Shown: positions 1-11,573, counted from the stretch's first letter. The stretch is DNA of 64,000 nt from Coptis chinensis (GCA_015680905.1 CM027380.1:18432001-18496000); one strand, 5' to 3'. The notes: generated from the sequence alone by a model not told the origin. Numbers and translations are program-made.

Positions 1-3000
1 TCAAATCTCATGTTAAAAACGAAGGTAATGAGACTAATCCGACTGCAACTCCAGTAGTGGTAGATACTAGGGTTCAGGATGAGAGTGAAACTGCACAGTT
101 GGATAACGATTTGTCTGTGGTTGACGTTCATGGTAGTCCTGCTAAGCTGGCTGAAGGGAAAACCGAAGAGGGAGAATCAGTGGTTACTATTGACACAGTT
201 GAGGTGGTCAGTCAGACGACAGTTGTAGGAGATTCTGTGGAAACCAATATCACAGAGACTAGTGTGGTAACTGTAACATCCAGCCGTCTAGAGTCGCAGA
301 ACGATGAAATCGAGATTGGGAAGGAGGATTCAGTCCCTCCCTCCAATGATGCTGAGCTCAATATTTCCAGTCCGAACAATCAGGTATCTGAGGTCAGCCC
401 TTGTTTAGGGTTTCAAGTAAAATCTGATTCTATTTCTACTGATTCTGTGTCAATTAATGAAAAGAATGAACTAAAGGATAATTTGAATGCTGATAATTTC
501 CATATAGAACTAGATAATGTTAAGCCGGAGATGGTGCAACCATCATCCAGCGATGTTCCCCACATTGGTGGAGATATACATCCACGGGATGACCAAGAGC
601 CTTGTGAGAACCAGGGCTCTGTTGAAGAGATAGATGACGTCAATGCTACTAATGTGGACCTTAGCAAAAAAAATGATAGTGGAGATGGGGGGTCCTCGGA
701 AAAATTAAACTTAGATCGAAGTTCAGGGGATGATTCTATGGAGGAGGACGTATTGGAGAGTAAGCAAGTTGAGTCAAATCATATCTCTGCTGAAGTTGGG
801 GATAAGAGTGAGCTAACCAAAGACCACATCATGAAAGAGGGAAGTCCTATTGATGTTACAGGGGTTGGTTTCTCTCCTGAAATGAAAGATGGATCCACTG
901 ACGCTAAGAGCAGTGTTGGTGTTCAAGCAGAGAAACGTAAACTTGAAGGTAAACTTTGTATGTCTTTTCCTTGTGTTTGAAGTTTTCTGTATGGCATATG
1001 CTTACCTTATGGATTATATACTTCCTAAACTATAGAATAAGATTCTTTTTTTTTTTTTAATCGCTTGTCAGATACTTATCTCAAGACTGTTTTTGCTGAT
1101 TGTGCTGACATATTTACTCATTTCGCTATTAATGATATAAAATTTGTTGAAACTTGTTTGTTCTCGCCTTAGAAAATAATTATTTACTTGTTTTGCTTTA
1201 AATGATATAAAGTTTGTTGTAACTTGTTTGGTCCCGCCTTAGGAAATGCCGATGTCTCTGTTGGAATGCAGAGCATGCATTGCAGATAGATGGTATTGGG
1301 CAAATCTTTTTAAAGAACTTTGGCCTAAATAATGTGCATTTTGTTGTAACAATTTCTAGTGAGCTTGCTAATATCTGTTCGTGGTTTTAATCAATTTGTT
1401 TTTCAGGTCTGCTTTTATGCAGTGGAATATTCTATATGTATGGGGGTGCTTTGGCATGTTTTTTTATTTGTTTTTTAAATAAAAATTCATTGCCTTGCTG
1501 TAGTTGTTTTTTGTGTTTTGAGTTCTGTGTACAATTTGCCTTCAGAGGTGCAGTCGACCTTTGATATGTTGTAAGATGTATCATGTATGTCACATGAAAA
1601 TTAGATTTACGAAAATTTGTTATTGTGAATTATATGGTTACCTAATCTTTTATTGATTTGCTTGTTCTACTCTGTCCACCACTAAATGTGCTTAAATTGT
1701 AAGATTGGTGGTAGTGTTTTTAAAAGAGATGGACCAATTTTCCACTTGTTAATGCATTATTCTCATGGTTTTATAACGTATCTGCTTCAGATCAAGAAGT
1801 TCGAAACAATGAACCTCCCAAGAGGCGTAGGTGGAATACGGAATCCCTCAAACTTCCTGACCCACAGGCCTCTATTCTCACGCCTTCAACAACACCGAAG
1901 GATGCTCATCTGTCTACATTTCCTAAACGCAACTTCAATCGGTCAGATTCAGCACTTAGTGGGGGTGATACCCCAAAGGAGCGTGTTGGTAAGAGACTAT
2001 TGTTTGTTTGTGTTTAGTTTATCTAGATGTGCTAAATTAATATTTCCTGTTTAATCGCTGGATTCTATTTTTATTGGCAGTTCCACCATCCCCAAAACCT
2101 CCAACTACGTCTCTGAGAATTGATCGTTTTCTCCGTCCATTCACTCTGAAAGCAGTACAAGAACTTCTTGCAAAAACTGGTACTGTCTGCGGTTTTTGGA
2201 TGGACCAGATTAAGACTCACTGCTATGTGACGGTACACCATCCTTCTTTATTTTACTTATTTGCTTATGTACCCCTCCACTTTATAATAGTTTACGTTTT
2301 GGTTAGAGATTGAGTTGCATTGGTTCTCCTTTGCACATTGCTTTGTCAGTTCTTCATTCTGAGATATGTTGGTTATCTATTCTGTCGTGGTCATATTTTA
2401 ATTTCAATATGCTTCCTTGTCTCTACCTTTTCTTGTTGTCATGTTATTTGTTAGGTTAGCAGTAAAGTTGGCATGTGTGTTGTCCTATACTGGGGATTAC
2501 TCACTCTAACCATCATACTTCTTATCTGACTTTGATCTCCATGTATACATATTTGCTATTACCCATCTAAAAATGAAGTTGGGGATCAATGCAATATTCA
2601 AATTTTCCAGTACTTGAATGCATAGTACAAATATCGCGATATAACGTGATATTTGTCGATATCTATTGAGATTTCAGAGAAAGATATATAAAATATCACG
2701 ATCTTGTTTAGAGATATATACGACTGCAAATATCAGTGATATTTCAATGATATTTGTGATATTTGGGGATATTTGGCAATATTTTGTGTATGTAACAATT
2801 TTATTTAATATTTACTATTATATTTCAAATAAATATAAATAATGTATCATGATATATTAAGAAATATCTACAATATCCATGATATTTGTTGATATATTGG
2901 ATATATTTACAATATTTGCATGTAAAACAATGTCAAATATCCCCAAAGAGGGGGATATATCCACGATACATATCGAGAAATTAAGTATCAATAAATACCC

Positions 3001-3747
3001 ATATCCTGATATTTTGTACTATGCTTGAATGCAATCTGTTAAAGTTCAAGAATTTTTCATTTCCTTCAAAACAAACGTCGGACCAAATGCAGGACCCAGA
3101 TATCTCGGTATATTACTCCAACATGTCAACTGACTAAGCTTTTTGAAAGGGAAAAAATTGATGTTGATTGCTTTCAACAGATGAAATGTCGATAATCAAA
3201 TCAACTTACATACGTTTATGGCTTAGTCTTACCTATGTAGCATGAGTTTATTTGATCTTGTATGATTATGTTCTTGTAGTTTTCATCGACGGAGGAAGCC
3301 ATAGAGACTCGAAATGCTCTTTACAACCTTCAATGGCCTCAAAATGGTGGAAGGCTCCTGGTTGCTGAATTTGTTGACCCCCAAGATGTGAAATTACGGG
3401 CGGATGCTTCTACTCAGCCCCAGGTACCTCCGGTCAGCAACAAACCAGCTCCAGTTCCAGTTCCAGCTCCAGCTCCATCACAGCCCAAACCGTCCCCTCG
3501 CCAAAATGTTTTAAAGCAGCAACTGCCTCCCCCTCCCCCACCACCACCAATTACTAACCCTCACACTGTAAGGGAGCGACTTCCGCCTCCACCCCCGGCT
3601 TCGGTTCCCAAGAAACCGGACCCACCTATTGTTACACTTGATGATCTATTCAGGAAAACCAGAGCAACTCCTAGGATCTACTATTTGCCACTGTCTGAAG
3701 AGCAGGTAGCAGCAAAGCTTGCAACGCAGACAAAAAACGCCAACTAG
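1..3747 (+). CDS. ACINUS: Acinus homologue (ASAP/PSAP splicing complex subunit), 5' part outside the window
   Basis: Four exons are visible: 1-948, 1791-1988, 2081-2232 and 3280-3747, all with GT/AG borders and compatible phases (1, 1, 0). The first exon is acidic, Ser/Asp-rich low-complexity sequence. The second holds a basic PPKRRRWNTE motif. The third and fourth form the Acinus-type RRM (SLRIDRFLRPFT to LLVAEFVDP). A proline-rich linker follows, then the RNPS1-SAP18-binding motif (VTLDDLFRKTRATPRIYYLP) close to the stop. In the known family this protein scaffolds RNPS1 and SAP18 in the nucleus and influences splicing and transcription; plants have one such gene with an N-terminal SAP domain, which would lie upstream of base 1. 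A further intron (3760-3840) sits just after the stop in the 3' UTR, a position that can affect nonsense-mediated decay. Identity is firm; expression is not shown by sequence. Confidence 0.93.
2621..3023. mobile_element. hAT-type MITE in the last coding intron of ACINUS
   Basis: The element starts CATAGTACAAATATC and ends GATATTTTGTACTATG, so it has terminal inverted repeats of about 15 bp. An exact 8-bp direct repeat, CTTGAATG, flanks it (2613-2620 and 3024-3031), the hallmark of hAT insertion. The 403-bp interior has no coding capacity and is a dense array of GATATTTG/ATATCG-like words, which gives it high self-folding potential. Confidence 0.85.
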
Positions 3748-4730
3748 TCAAAGATCAAGGTGTGTTGCATAACAGTCGCTACTAATTTAGGAATGTGATT
3801 ATTTGATTTTTATGATATTGAGTTTGTATTATTGTTTCAGGGAGCTTCACTTGGGGCAAGAAATTGAGATGTGAGTTTGTCGAAGAAGGGATCGATATTG
3901 TGTATTGGCCTTGAACATTTTAGGTCGCCCTTGAACATGTTTGTCCTGAGTTAGTCTCGAGTTGGGATTGCTTGGCAACTTTATATTATGCAAAAAAATT
4001 AGGATCGAGTAATCTGTTACTACTGTATTTCCTATAATCAGGATTTTCATTTTGTAGCCTATGGAACTCCGGCTCTCTTTTATGTTTTTGACATTTTAAT
4101 TTTATTTCTATTGGCCTTCTCCCCTGATCCGATTCATCACTTAATGTCCAAACGTATCCTGATGGGCTGATTCAACCCAGTAAAATCCACATCTGAGAGC
4201 TGAAAGTAGTAATTGAAGATTAATAATGTCATATAGTAATTATGATGTAAGTAAATTATGCACACAATTAAGATTCAATGATATGATTGTTCTTTTCACC
4301 CCCGATGGGTGAAGTAATATTGGTTGAGAGTCTGAGATCAATGAACCAAATTGTAGGTTTACCAAAATTGCAATTTTGGGCTAGCCATATAACATATATA
4401 ACATGTGTATTTCAAAATCCGCATGTGGATAGTACTAAATCTACTATTAAATCAAGGATTCTCGGATTGAACTGTGGTTTTCACTGTGTTGAGACAGCTT
4501 TACTCTGGTTTGAAGTAAAAGAGGCGTCCAAGTGGCAAGTGGTGAATGGATTCTAATTGCGTCTATGCACCCACCCATCTTTTACTTTCACTCTTTGACA
4601 AGATGACAATATCTTGTTTTTGGCGCTGGATGGTGGATATGGTGTCGTGCCTAAACGCTCAACTTTACCGACATTCGAAATTTCTCTTATCCTCTATACT
4701 TGTATTACTTTTTCTTCAATGCCACAAAAA
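3748..4730. other. ACINUS 3' UTR and intergenic DNA
   Basis: Bases 3748 to about 4090 are the 3' UTR of ACINUS, including a small intron at 3760-3840. From about 4090 to 4730 I see AT-rich DNA with short chance reading frames, and no recognisable gene, repeat or RNA. Confidence 0.6.
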
Positions 4731-4960
4731 TGTAAATGCACTCAATGTGCAGTGTTCTGGTTGTGGACCGTTGATTTCGAATCTCTTATCAAAATTGAAT
4801 AAGAGTAAAACCGGTAGATCAGTTATTTAACTAGCTACACCAAATCATAAATCTTTACGTGTTTGTTTATTTCTCTCTCGCCGCCCTTCCAAAAATAAAA
4901 AGAAATAAATCACTCTTCATTCTCAACCTCCATCGCCCTCCTCCTTCACCAAAAAAAAAA
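4731..4960 (+). repeat. Dispersed A-tailed repeat, copy 1 (SINE-like)
   Basis: About 230 bp beginning TGTAAATGCACTCAATGTGC and ending TTCACC plus a run of ten A. The same sequence recurs on the opposite strand at 44892-45116, also ending in an A run at the equivalent place. The shared A tail suggests a retroposon. A weak B-box-like stretch (TTTCGAATCTC) lies near the 5' end, but no convincing A box is seen, so a SINE is only one possibility. Confidence 0.6.
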
Positions 4961-5010
4961 CTCGATATCATTTGTAGCGCAACTTGTTGCACTTTTGTCA
5001 TAATTTTGCC

Positions 5011-5110
5011 ATTCAGAAAAGACTTGCAACGCAATTTGTTGCATGGTTGTCTTAATCATTTGTAAAACTCGTTATTATTATAAATAAAATTTCAAAAAAA
5101 TAAAAAATCA
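5011..5110 (+). mobile_element. 5'-truncated LINE 3' end
   Basis: This stretch matches the last 100 bp of the long LINE downstream (about 9534-9625): the words GACTTGC, GTTGCA, ATTTGTAAAACTC and AATAAAATTTC occur in the same order, followed by an A-rich tail. It is a dead 5'-truncated copy of the same or a sister family, typical of incomplete target-primed reverse transcription. Confidence 0.7.
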
Positions 5111-5120
5111 AAAAAAAAAC

Positions 5121-5143
5121 AAATAATAATAATAATAATAATA
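5121..5143. repeat. (AAT)n microsatellite
   Basis: A short run of AAT triplets within the A-rich tail of the truncated LINE copy. It probably grew from that tail. Confidence 0.85.
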
Positions 5144-5199
5144 GGATAAAAATTAAAATATATAAATATTGAAGGGTGCTGAAAAGTTAGAAGGATTCA

Positions 5200-8100
5200 G
5201 GCTCAGGTGAAATGGAAAGTTGTGGGTTCATAGTTGTGATGAAGGTTGGGTATCCGGTGGTGTGTGAATTGGGCAGTGGAGAATGGGTTGTAGTAAAGGT
5301 GTTGGTAGTGACTACTGTTTTGATGCTATTGTGGAGGTTGGGCTGTGATGGTGGTACAGGCGGTGGGGATGAGAAGAAGGTGGTGGTGGACGTTCGATTG
5401 TGTGCAATGGTGGTGGTGAGAGATGGTGAATAAGTTTTGGGATTTGTTGAACTGTCAACGAGATTTGGTTTTGCCGATTTGGGATTTGTTCTACGGGAGT
5501 TGGGATTTGTCAATTTTGGCATTTGGGTTTTGTTCGACCGGATTTTTTGAGTTTTCGATGGGATTATTTGGCTATGAGAAGGAAGAAAAGTCTTGCTCTC
5601 TTGGTTGCTTCTTCTGGTTTCATTGCCCCAACACCTAATAAGCGTGTTCACTGTCCTTTCCGGGATCGTCATAGATGCACCAATGGGGTAAACAATAATG
5701 GGTTTAATGTTCCCTATATTTTCATGCATTTCGATAAACAACACATGGATTGTCAGTTAAGTATCGACAGGGCGGGAGATGAACTTAAGGAGGATCGTGA
5801 ACTTTTTTTGTCACTAGAGGATTCCTTAAAGTCATTAGACAAATGGATTTGTGGCATTTGTCTTTGCATCCATGCATTTGGTATACCATGTCGTCATCCA
5901 GATGATACCATACAACCACCTGCTTTGATAGAGAATGGGGAACCCGAATGTGTCATTGTGGGCATACCACAACCACCCCCTAAGCCCAACACTACAAATC
6001 ATACACCCACAACATAGAGGGGTGACAATAATACCCCTAATCCACTTGTTGATGCGTCCTCTCTTGATGAGACGCTACTTGACATCGTATTCCATATATC
6101 TTTTCGTACGGTGAAAAGTATACCACGTGCTGTCGTTTGGCCTTTTCTGGTGCACTAAAATCAGACCTTTGGGATATCATGGTTGATCCGGGTTCAGTTA
6201 TGTCCTTGGTTCATCTCCTCCTTTTACCACGTTGCACTTTACTAGTTTTTCAACCACAGAACCGGTAGGAACGTCGTTCTGGTACCAGGAAAAACCTTTA
6301 GCGGAAACATATTCTCCATGCTTTGACGACATGGAATAAGAGCCTGGGGGGATGTTTCGTCTCTTAGAGTCCGTAATAGAGCATCCTTCAATCTAGTCTA
6401 CCAGGAAATCCTCCCCTACTCAAAATGTGCGTCGATGCTTACAGAAAGTTGCTGATGGACATTTTGCTGCAACGGTAAAAGTGTTATCATCATCAGGGGT
6501 TGCTTCTAATACTATAGAGACTATACAAGTATTAGAGGAGAAACGAACACCCGATACGACAACCGCCTGTGAGACCTTCTGTTCCTTTTGCTGAGCCCCC
6601 TTTATTGGTAGAGAGACACCTTATTGTCATGCATTAGGTCATTTCCAAAAGGTACTTTTTGTGGTCGTGATGGTCTCCGGGCTCAGCACTTGTTGGATGC
6701 CATGAGTGGTGCTGTGGCAGCTATATCGTATGATTTGCTAGATGCTTTGACCCCTGTGGTGAATCTTTGGTTACAGAGACACTGTCCACAGTTGTTAGCA
6801 AAATTCATAGCGAGTGCTTCGCTTACTCCACTTCTTAAGCCATATAATAGCATTCATCCTATAGTTGTGGGCATGGTTTGGTGCTACTTGGTCTCCAAGA
6901 TTGCAATGAAAAGAGTTTCCAAAGGTGTGGTAGGGTACTTATAGGTTTTTCAGTATGGGGTTGGTGTATCTGGTGGAGCGGAAGCAATTTTGCATGTTGT
7001 CAACCGTATAGTGTATACTAACAGTGACAATACCTCTCTTTCGGTGCTGCTAGTAGATTTTCAGAATATTTTTAACATGGTTGATCGGACTACCATGTTG
7101 AGAGAAGTTTGTATCCGTTGCCCAACTATTACCCCTTGGGTCGAGTACTTGTATTGTCAGCCTGCGAGGTAATATTTGGGGGATGGCTACATATATGGTC
7201 TGCTACTGGGCTCCAGCAAGGCCACCCTTTGGGTGCCCTTCTCTTTGCATTAGTGTTGCATCCCTTAATTTTCTACGGATCCAGTCCAGTTGCCAATTAT
7301 TGCTACAGGCTTGGTACCTAGATGATAGGACTCTGATCGGAGATATAGAACAGGTGGCGATAGCGTTGGGTATGATTTAGGAAGAAGGACTTTACGGGTT
7401 GGTTTTTAATATAGCTAAAACTGAGATATTTTGGCCATCACTGGATCCACGTAACTCCACTCCTAGTCTTTTTTTTTTTCAGATTTGTCCCGTCCTCAGT
7501 AGGGGGTCAAGTTGCTTGGAGGTGCGGTCAGCACTGATTCATCCTTTGTCATGGGCCTTGCTTGCAAGTGTGTTGAAAAGGCTATAACTTTGATGGACCG
7601 TTTAGCTATTTTGGAAGATCCACAGTGTGAGTTAGCGCTCTTACGAGCTTGTGTTGGGCTCTCTAAGTTAGTCTTTGCGATTCGTACTTGTCTACCAACT
7701 TTTTTCAGAGAGGCGGCTAATACTTTTGATCCGGCATCTTCGCAGTGTTCTCCAGGGTATTGTCACACCCCGAATTTCGACAGAATTCGGAAAAACAACA
7801 TTTGTTCCTGACTCTTCGATCTTCGAGGTGTGATGCACTCTCAACTCCCAAAAACCCATAAACAGTTTAAATATGCGGATAATTAAAAACCAATAAAAAT
7901 TTTAAACTTAAACAAAAGTCATTTTCATTACAAAAATTTACAAATAAGATTAGGTTACAAATCTCTTTTCAATAACTCTTTATTTAAATTTACAAATGAA
8001 AATACAAATAACCTTGTCTCAACCACCTCAAGGGAAAACAAAGCATATCCTGAAATGCAATGCTAACGCAAACCACAAGCAGCAACTAACATTCTTCAAC

Positions 8101-9648
8101 ACTCAACCTGTCAAGACTTATCAACTATGTTCATTTAATGAACACACCCGATAAGCAAACATGCAAATCGGGTCAACATTATAAAAATGCTGGTGTGAGT
8201 AGCCCTACAATACAAATCATACTAATACATATATATACCCAATAAATAAGGCAGTTAGTTCCTCCACCGAGGCGCCTTAACTTCCAACGACTAATACAAC
8301 ATCCTTAAATACGCGGATAATTAAAAACCAATAAAAATTTCAAATTAACAAAAGTCATCTTCATTACAAAAATTCACAAAACTGATTAAGGGTTTTTGGG
8401 AGTGGAGAGTGCATCACACCTCGAAAATCGAAGAGTCGGGAACAAATATTATTTTTTCGAATTCTGTCGAAATTCAGGGTGTGATAGGTATTGTGTTTCT
8501 GATAGTCCTCGCTTTGGTGATTTGCAGTGGCGTTTATCGATACTCCCATTACGTCTTGGTGGGTTAGGTATTTATTGTGCCACTAATGTCTCTACTTTTG
8601 CTTTTGTGGTCTCCCGTTATTAGACTTATGAGCTTCAGAACCACATTCTTAGGAGTTGTGACACAGTGCCTTTGGATGAGATTCTTGATGTTCTTATCAG
8701 TGCATTGAGTCTCTGTCTACCCAATTTTGACCTCAATTCTATGGATGTGAATGCTACCGTCCCCTCAAAACCACAAAAAGTTTTGGCGAAAGCGTTCTAT
8801 GGTAAGAATGTTGCTGGTATTGAGAGGGAGTTTGAGTTATCTGCTCATCAGAAAGCAGTCATTGGATGCTTGCAGTCAGAACACGCAAAGGATTTTCTAC
8901 TTGTTATTTCGATGGAGGGACTTGGACAGCGTATGTCGCAGGTGGAGTATCGTTCTATTATTCGGTACTATCTCATGATTCCTTTGTACTCTGATGGTGG
9001 TTTATGCCCTGTTTGCAAAAAGAGTAGATTAGATGCTTTCGGGGACCATGCAACATATTGTAGACATTTTTCAGGTTTCAAATTATAGTGACATGATCAT
9101 GTCAGAGATATTTTATGTGATGCATTTTGGAGGGCTGGGATACAAGTGAAGAAGGAGGCTCCCGTGAATTTTCTCACTGATCCGAATGAGGGAAGATCAA
9201 CACTTCGGCCTGTGGATGTATTGATCTACAGTTGGGATGAGGGGAGACATGCATGTGTTGATATAACTGGAGCCTCTCTGTTGGTAGGGCTTGGGAATGG
9301 AGTCTCTGAGGTGGGAGAAGTGGCTAATAGAGCAGCGGCAGGAAAAATTGCGAAACACGAGGAAGCTTGTAAAGCTAACCAGCATTATTTCATTTCGTTT
9401 AGTTTTGACACTTTTGGTTTCTTGGCACAACAATCTGTTGAGCTCCTTAAGAGATTGCAGAAAGTTATGGACTGCAATGTAATGATAGCTGGTTCTAACG
9501 AGTTTGTATTTAGGAGGATAGAATTTTCCATTCAGAAAGGACTTGCGGCGCAGCTTGTTGCACGTTTGTCCTAATTATTTGTAAAACTCATTATTTTCAT
9601 CAATAAAATTTCCACTTGAAGAAAAAAAAAAAAAAAAAAAAAAAAAAA
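5200..9648 (+). mobile_element. Long LINE (non-LTR retrotransposon) with C-terminal nuclease-like domain, degraded
   Basis: Coding remnants run in order on the + strand. An N-terminal Cys/His region lies near 5575-6017 (HCPFRDRHRCTN). A conserved middle block (IPRAVVWPFSGALKS, LLLPRCTLLVF) lies near 6100-6270. Reverse transcriptase spans 6660-7560 (GRDGLRAQHL, VLLVDFQNIFNMVDR, LQQGHPLGALLFALVLHPL, WYLDD). After a nested insertion come FGDLQWRLSILPLRLGGLG, a Cys-Cys-His-Cys cluster (CPVCKK then GDHATYC) near 9005-9063, and RPVDVLIYSWDEGRHACVD near 9201-9257. The last block resembles the R-P-D...D core of restriction-like endonucleases in early-branching LINEs. The reading frame ends at 9572-9574, with AATAAA at 9602 and an A run at 9622-9648. 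Several stops and frame changes (for example near 6018, 6258, 6943, 7173 and 9086) mean this copy is dead. The 5' end is approximate and I found no target-site duplication. Confidence 0.85.
7761..8486. mobile_element. 726-bp foldback-like insertion inside the LINE
   Basis: The insertion splits the LINE coding region exactly, with a GGTAT direct repeat on each side (7756-7760, 8487-8491); the repeat can be read as 8 bp, GGTATTGT. The outer ~97 bp at each end are inverted copies (TGTCACACCCCGAATTTCGA against its complement). Just inside them is a ~80-bp direct repeat (about 7867-7947 and 8305-8386, containing GCGGATAATTAAAAACCA). The ends TGTCACACCC...GGGTGTGATA look LTR-like, but the long inverted arms do not fit a plain solo LTR. 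No coding sequence is present. Class left open. Confidence 0.75.
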
Positions 9649-9736
9649 CGGAAGGACAAAAATGGGGTTACGTTGGTGGCGATAGGCACCACGTAAAAAA
9701 TTTCTCCAAGATCGAACTAGTACTCTGTTAGAGAAT

Positions 9737-9955
9737 TTAACCTCTTGATACCATAAAGAAAATGAGAATATGATTTTATTATTGTAATTAGGATGATTAC
9801 ATCAATCCTTTAAATAAGTTTATATATAGATAGCCAATAAACCTAATAAGAAAACTAGAATAACAAGATCATTATCAAATCAATTATGTCTCCACTGTTA
9901 TAGAATATCCTAATCTACTGTTCTAGAATAATATTATATTCTCATATCTTCCATT
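9737..9955 (-). mobile_element. Fossil LTR-retrotransposon fragment (LTR plus primer-binding site)
   Basis: Read on the minus strand, an AT-rich stretch beginning TGGAAGATATGAGAAT leads into TTCTCATTTTCTTTA followed by TGGTATCAAGAGG. That last motif resembles the initiator-Met tRNA primer-binding site of Ty1/copia elements. Only the LTR and the first internal bases seem to remain. The outer border is uncertain. Confidence 0.4.
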
Positions 9956-10158
9956 TCTTCAATAATTATATGGCATCTGGGGGCATGAGAAATCTATATA
10001 AGTTTGAACAAGGGATACCAAATGAGGAGAAGTTGCTAAGGACTTATAAGCTGTGCTGGACCAAGAGTAGTAAAGTGTTTGAATATATAGGGAGACCCTG
10101 ACCCTAACCTTAACATAAACTAGTATTATGCATGTGCATGTGTATGATATGGAGCCCA

Positions 10159-10547
10159 CAGGGCCGGCTGTGAGGGGTAGGCAACATAGGCAACCACCTA
10201 GGGCCCCCACAGCCAAATAAAAAGGCCCCCAATCAGTGACACTATACTAGGCCCAATTTGCATGGAAAAGATGATGCTGGAAGGAGTTGAACACGGGTTG
10301 TGAATATTAAAGGTCATCAGCACTAGATTACCATCATTTTGATGTTATTTGAGCCTTAAATTTTTTATTATTATTATCAACAAATTTGCAAATGATTTTT
10401 CTTATTATTATTAACAAATTTGCAAATGATTTTTCTTATTATTATTAACAAATTTGCAAATGATTTTTCACTTGTAGTTTTTTTGGGTTTTACAAGGGCC
10501 CAATGTAAGAGCTCGCCGAGAGCCCCACAAACTCAGAGTCAGCCCTG
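10159..10547. mobile_element. Non-autonomous hAT element (CAGGGCCGGC family)
   Basis: The element opens CAGGGCCGGCTGTGAGG and closes CTCAGAGTCAGCCCTG, an imperfect terminal inverted repeat. Exact 8-bp target duplications GGAGCCCA lie at 10151-10158 and 10548-10555. The C-rich stretch just inside the left end (GGGCCCCC) is typical of this plant hAT group. There is no transposase remnant. Three tandem units sit in the middle. Confidence 0.88.
10366..10469. repeat. 34-bp tandem repeat, three units, inside the hAT element
   Basis: Three near-identical head-to-tail units built on ACAAATTTGCAAATGATTTT, spaced by TTATTATTA. The units are so alike that the array must have arisen recently by slippage or unequal exchange within the element. 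Confidence 0.85.
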
Positions 10548-10555
10548 GGAGCCCA

Positions 10556-11121
10556 CAATTTTTTTTTGCAGGAAACGTGTAGTAGTAGCCAATTGTCTTT
10601 TTCCGATTTCCCTTTGCACCCTTACAATACAACACTTATTACCATATTTTGAAAAAACAACTATTGAAATTTAATAATTTAAATAGGGATAAAACCGTCC
10701 AAAAATATGGACCAAAAATTACACATAAAATATTATAAACTACTGTTGCTGTAGGTCAGGATCACGATTTTTAAAATAGTAAAAGATAATTATATGCATT
10801 ATATTTTGGTACATAATGATCTAAGGATCGATATATTATTTTGCTTTGACTAAGGTTCAATTTGATACGTACTGCATATAACAAAGACACCAAGACTGGT
10901 GCTGCAGCCTGCAGGTGTTGTGTGTTTTGGACAAAGACGACAAACAGATGGTAGCAATAGCTTATAAGGGGTCGAGGAGTGGATCTCCAGCCGAATACTT
11001 GGCTGGCTGAAGTTGGAGCAATGCCTGCAAAGAAAGAGGGAGCCAACTACATCGGCATGCAAGGAGATTGCCCAGACGGTGATTAAAGCCCTCAAAGGTC
11101 GGTGTACTGGGCCTAGGGGGG
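10556..11121. other. No gene seen; upstream region of a small gene
   Basis: Bases 10556-10850 are AT-rich with no feature I can support. From about 10850 to 11121 the GC content rises. This may be the promoter region of the reading frame starting at 11186. Confidence 0.5.
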
Positions 11122-11129
11122 TATAAATA
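11122..11129 (+). promoter_or_regulatory. TATA box of the 11186 gene
   Basis: TATAAATA sits 57 bases upstream of the start codon. The following leader is A-rich and contains ACTAGGGTTTCTC, a motif common in plant 5' UTRs. The spacing predicts a transcription start near 11155. Confidence 0.55.
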
Positions 11130-11185
11130 GAAAAAAACAAAAACAAAACTAGGGTTTCTCATATCTTCCAATCACAATTGTAGCG

Positions 11186-11573
11186 ATGGACGAAGCCGCT
11201 ATTCTAGAGATCGAAGAAATATATCGTCATGCTGCGAAAATAAGGTCTAAAGATGATATATTCGGAAAAATATTTAGCAAGGAAGACGAGGAGCGAACTC
11301 GAATGGCAAGAGCTGCGTGTGAAGCTCGTCACCATGAGCGGATGAAATCCGTGTTCTTGTTGGATTATAAACCAATTGAGGAGATCCCAGATCCCAGGGT
11401 CCCAGTTCTGACGCCGTGGTCAAACTATGTACCTTCCTTTTCGTCACACATCCATATTTGTTGCATAGCGCCCTCCTGCTATCCCCAGTCGGGTGGAGAA
11501 GATTATTAATGAGGCTCCTCCTCCTCCTGTGGCTGTAGCTCGGGAAGCCTTGCAGGAACTGCAGATTAATTGA
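11186..11573 (+). CDS. Small unrecognised plant gene with a good promoter, possibly frameshifted
   Basis: An ATG in a favourable context opens a charged, helix-rich protein (MDEAAILEIEEIYRHAAKI) with many Glu, Arg and Lys residues and a stretch IPDPRVPVLTPWSNY. I do not recognise the family. The frame in use stops at 11507-11509. A different frame just downstream reads SRVEKIINEAPPPPVAVARE and ends at 11571-11573, and it looks like a natural continuation. No intron of ordinary size joins the two, so the gene is either frameshifted or ends at 11509. It has a TATA box 57 bases upstream and a 5' leader typical of expressed plant genes. Function is not inferred. Confidence 0.45.

Noticed and set aside
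4546-4830. Possible small secreted protein
   Set aside because: The frame overlaps the dispersed A-tailed repeat and loses its frame in the second copy.
5187-5744. Minus-strand open frame of 185 codons
   Set aside because: It is Thr/Ser/Pro-rich low-complexity sequence lying antisense to the LINE 5' region and has no domain pattern.
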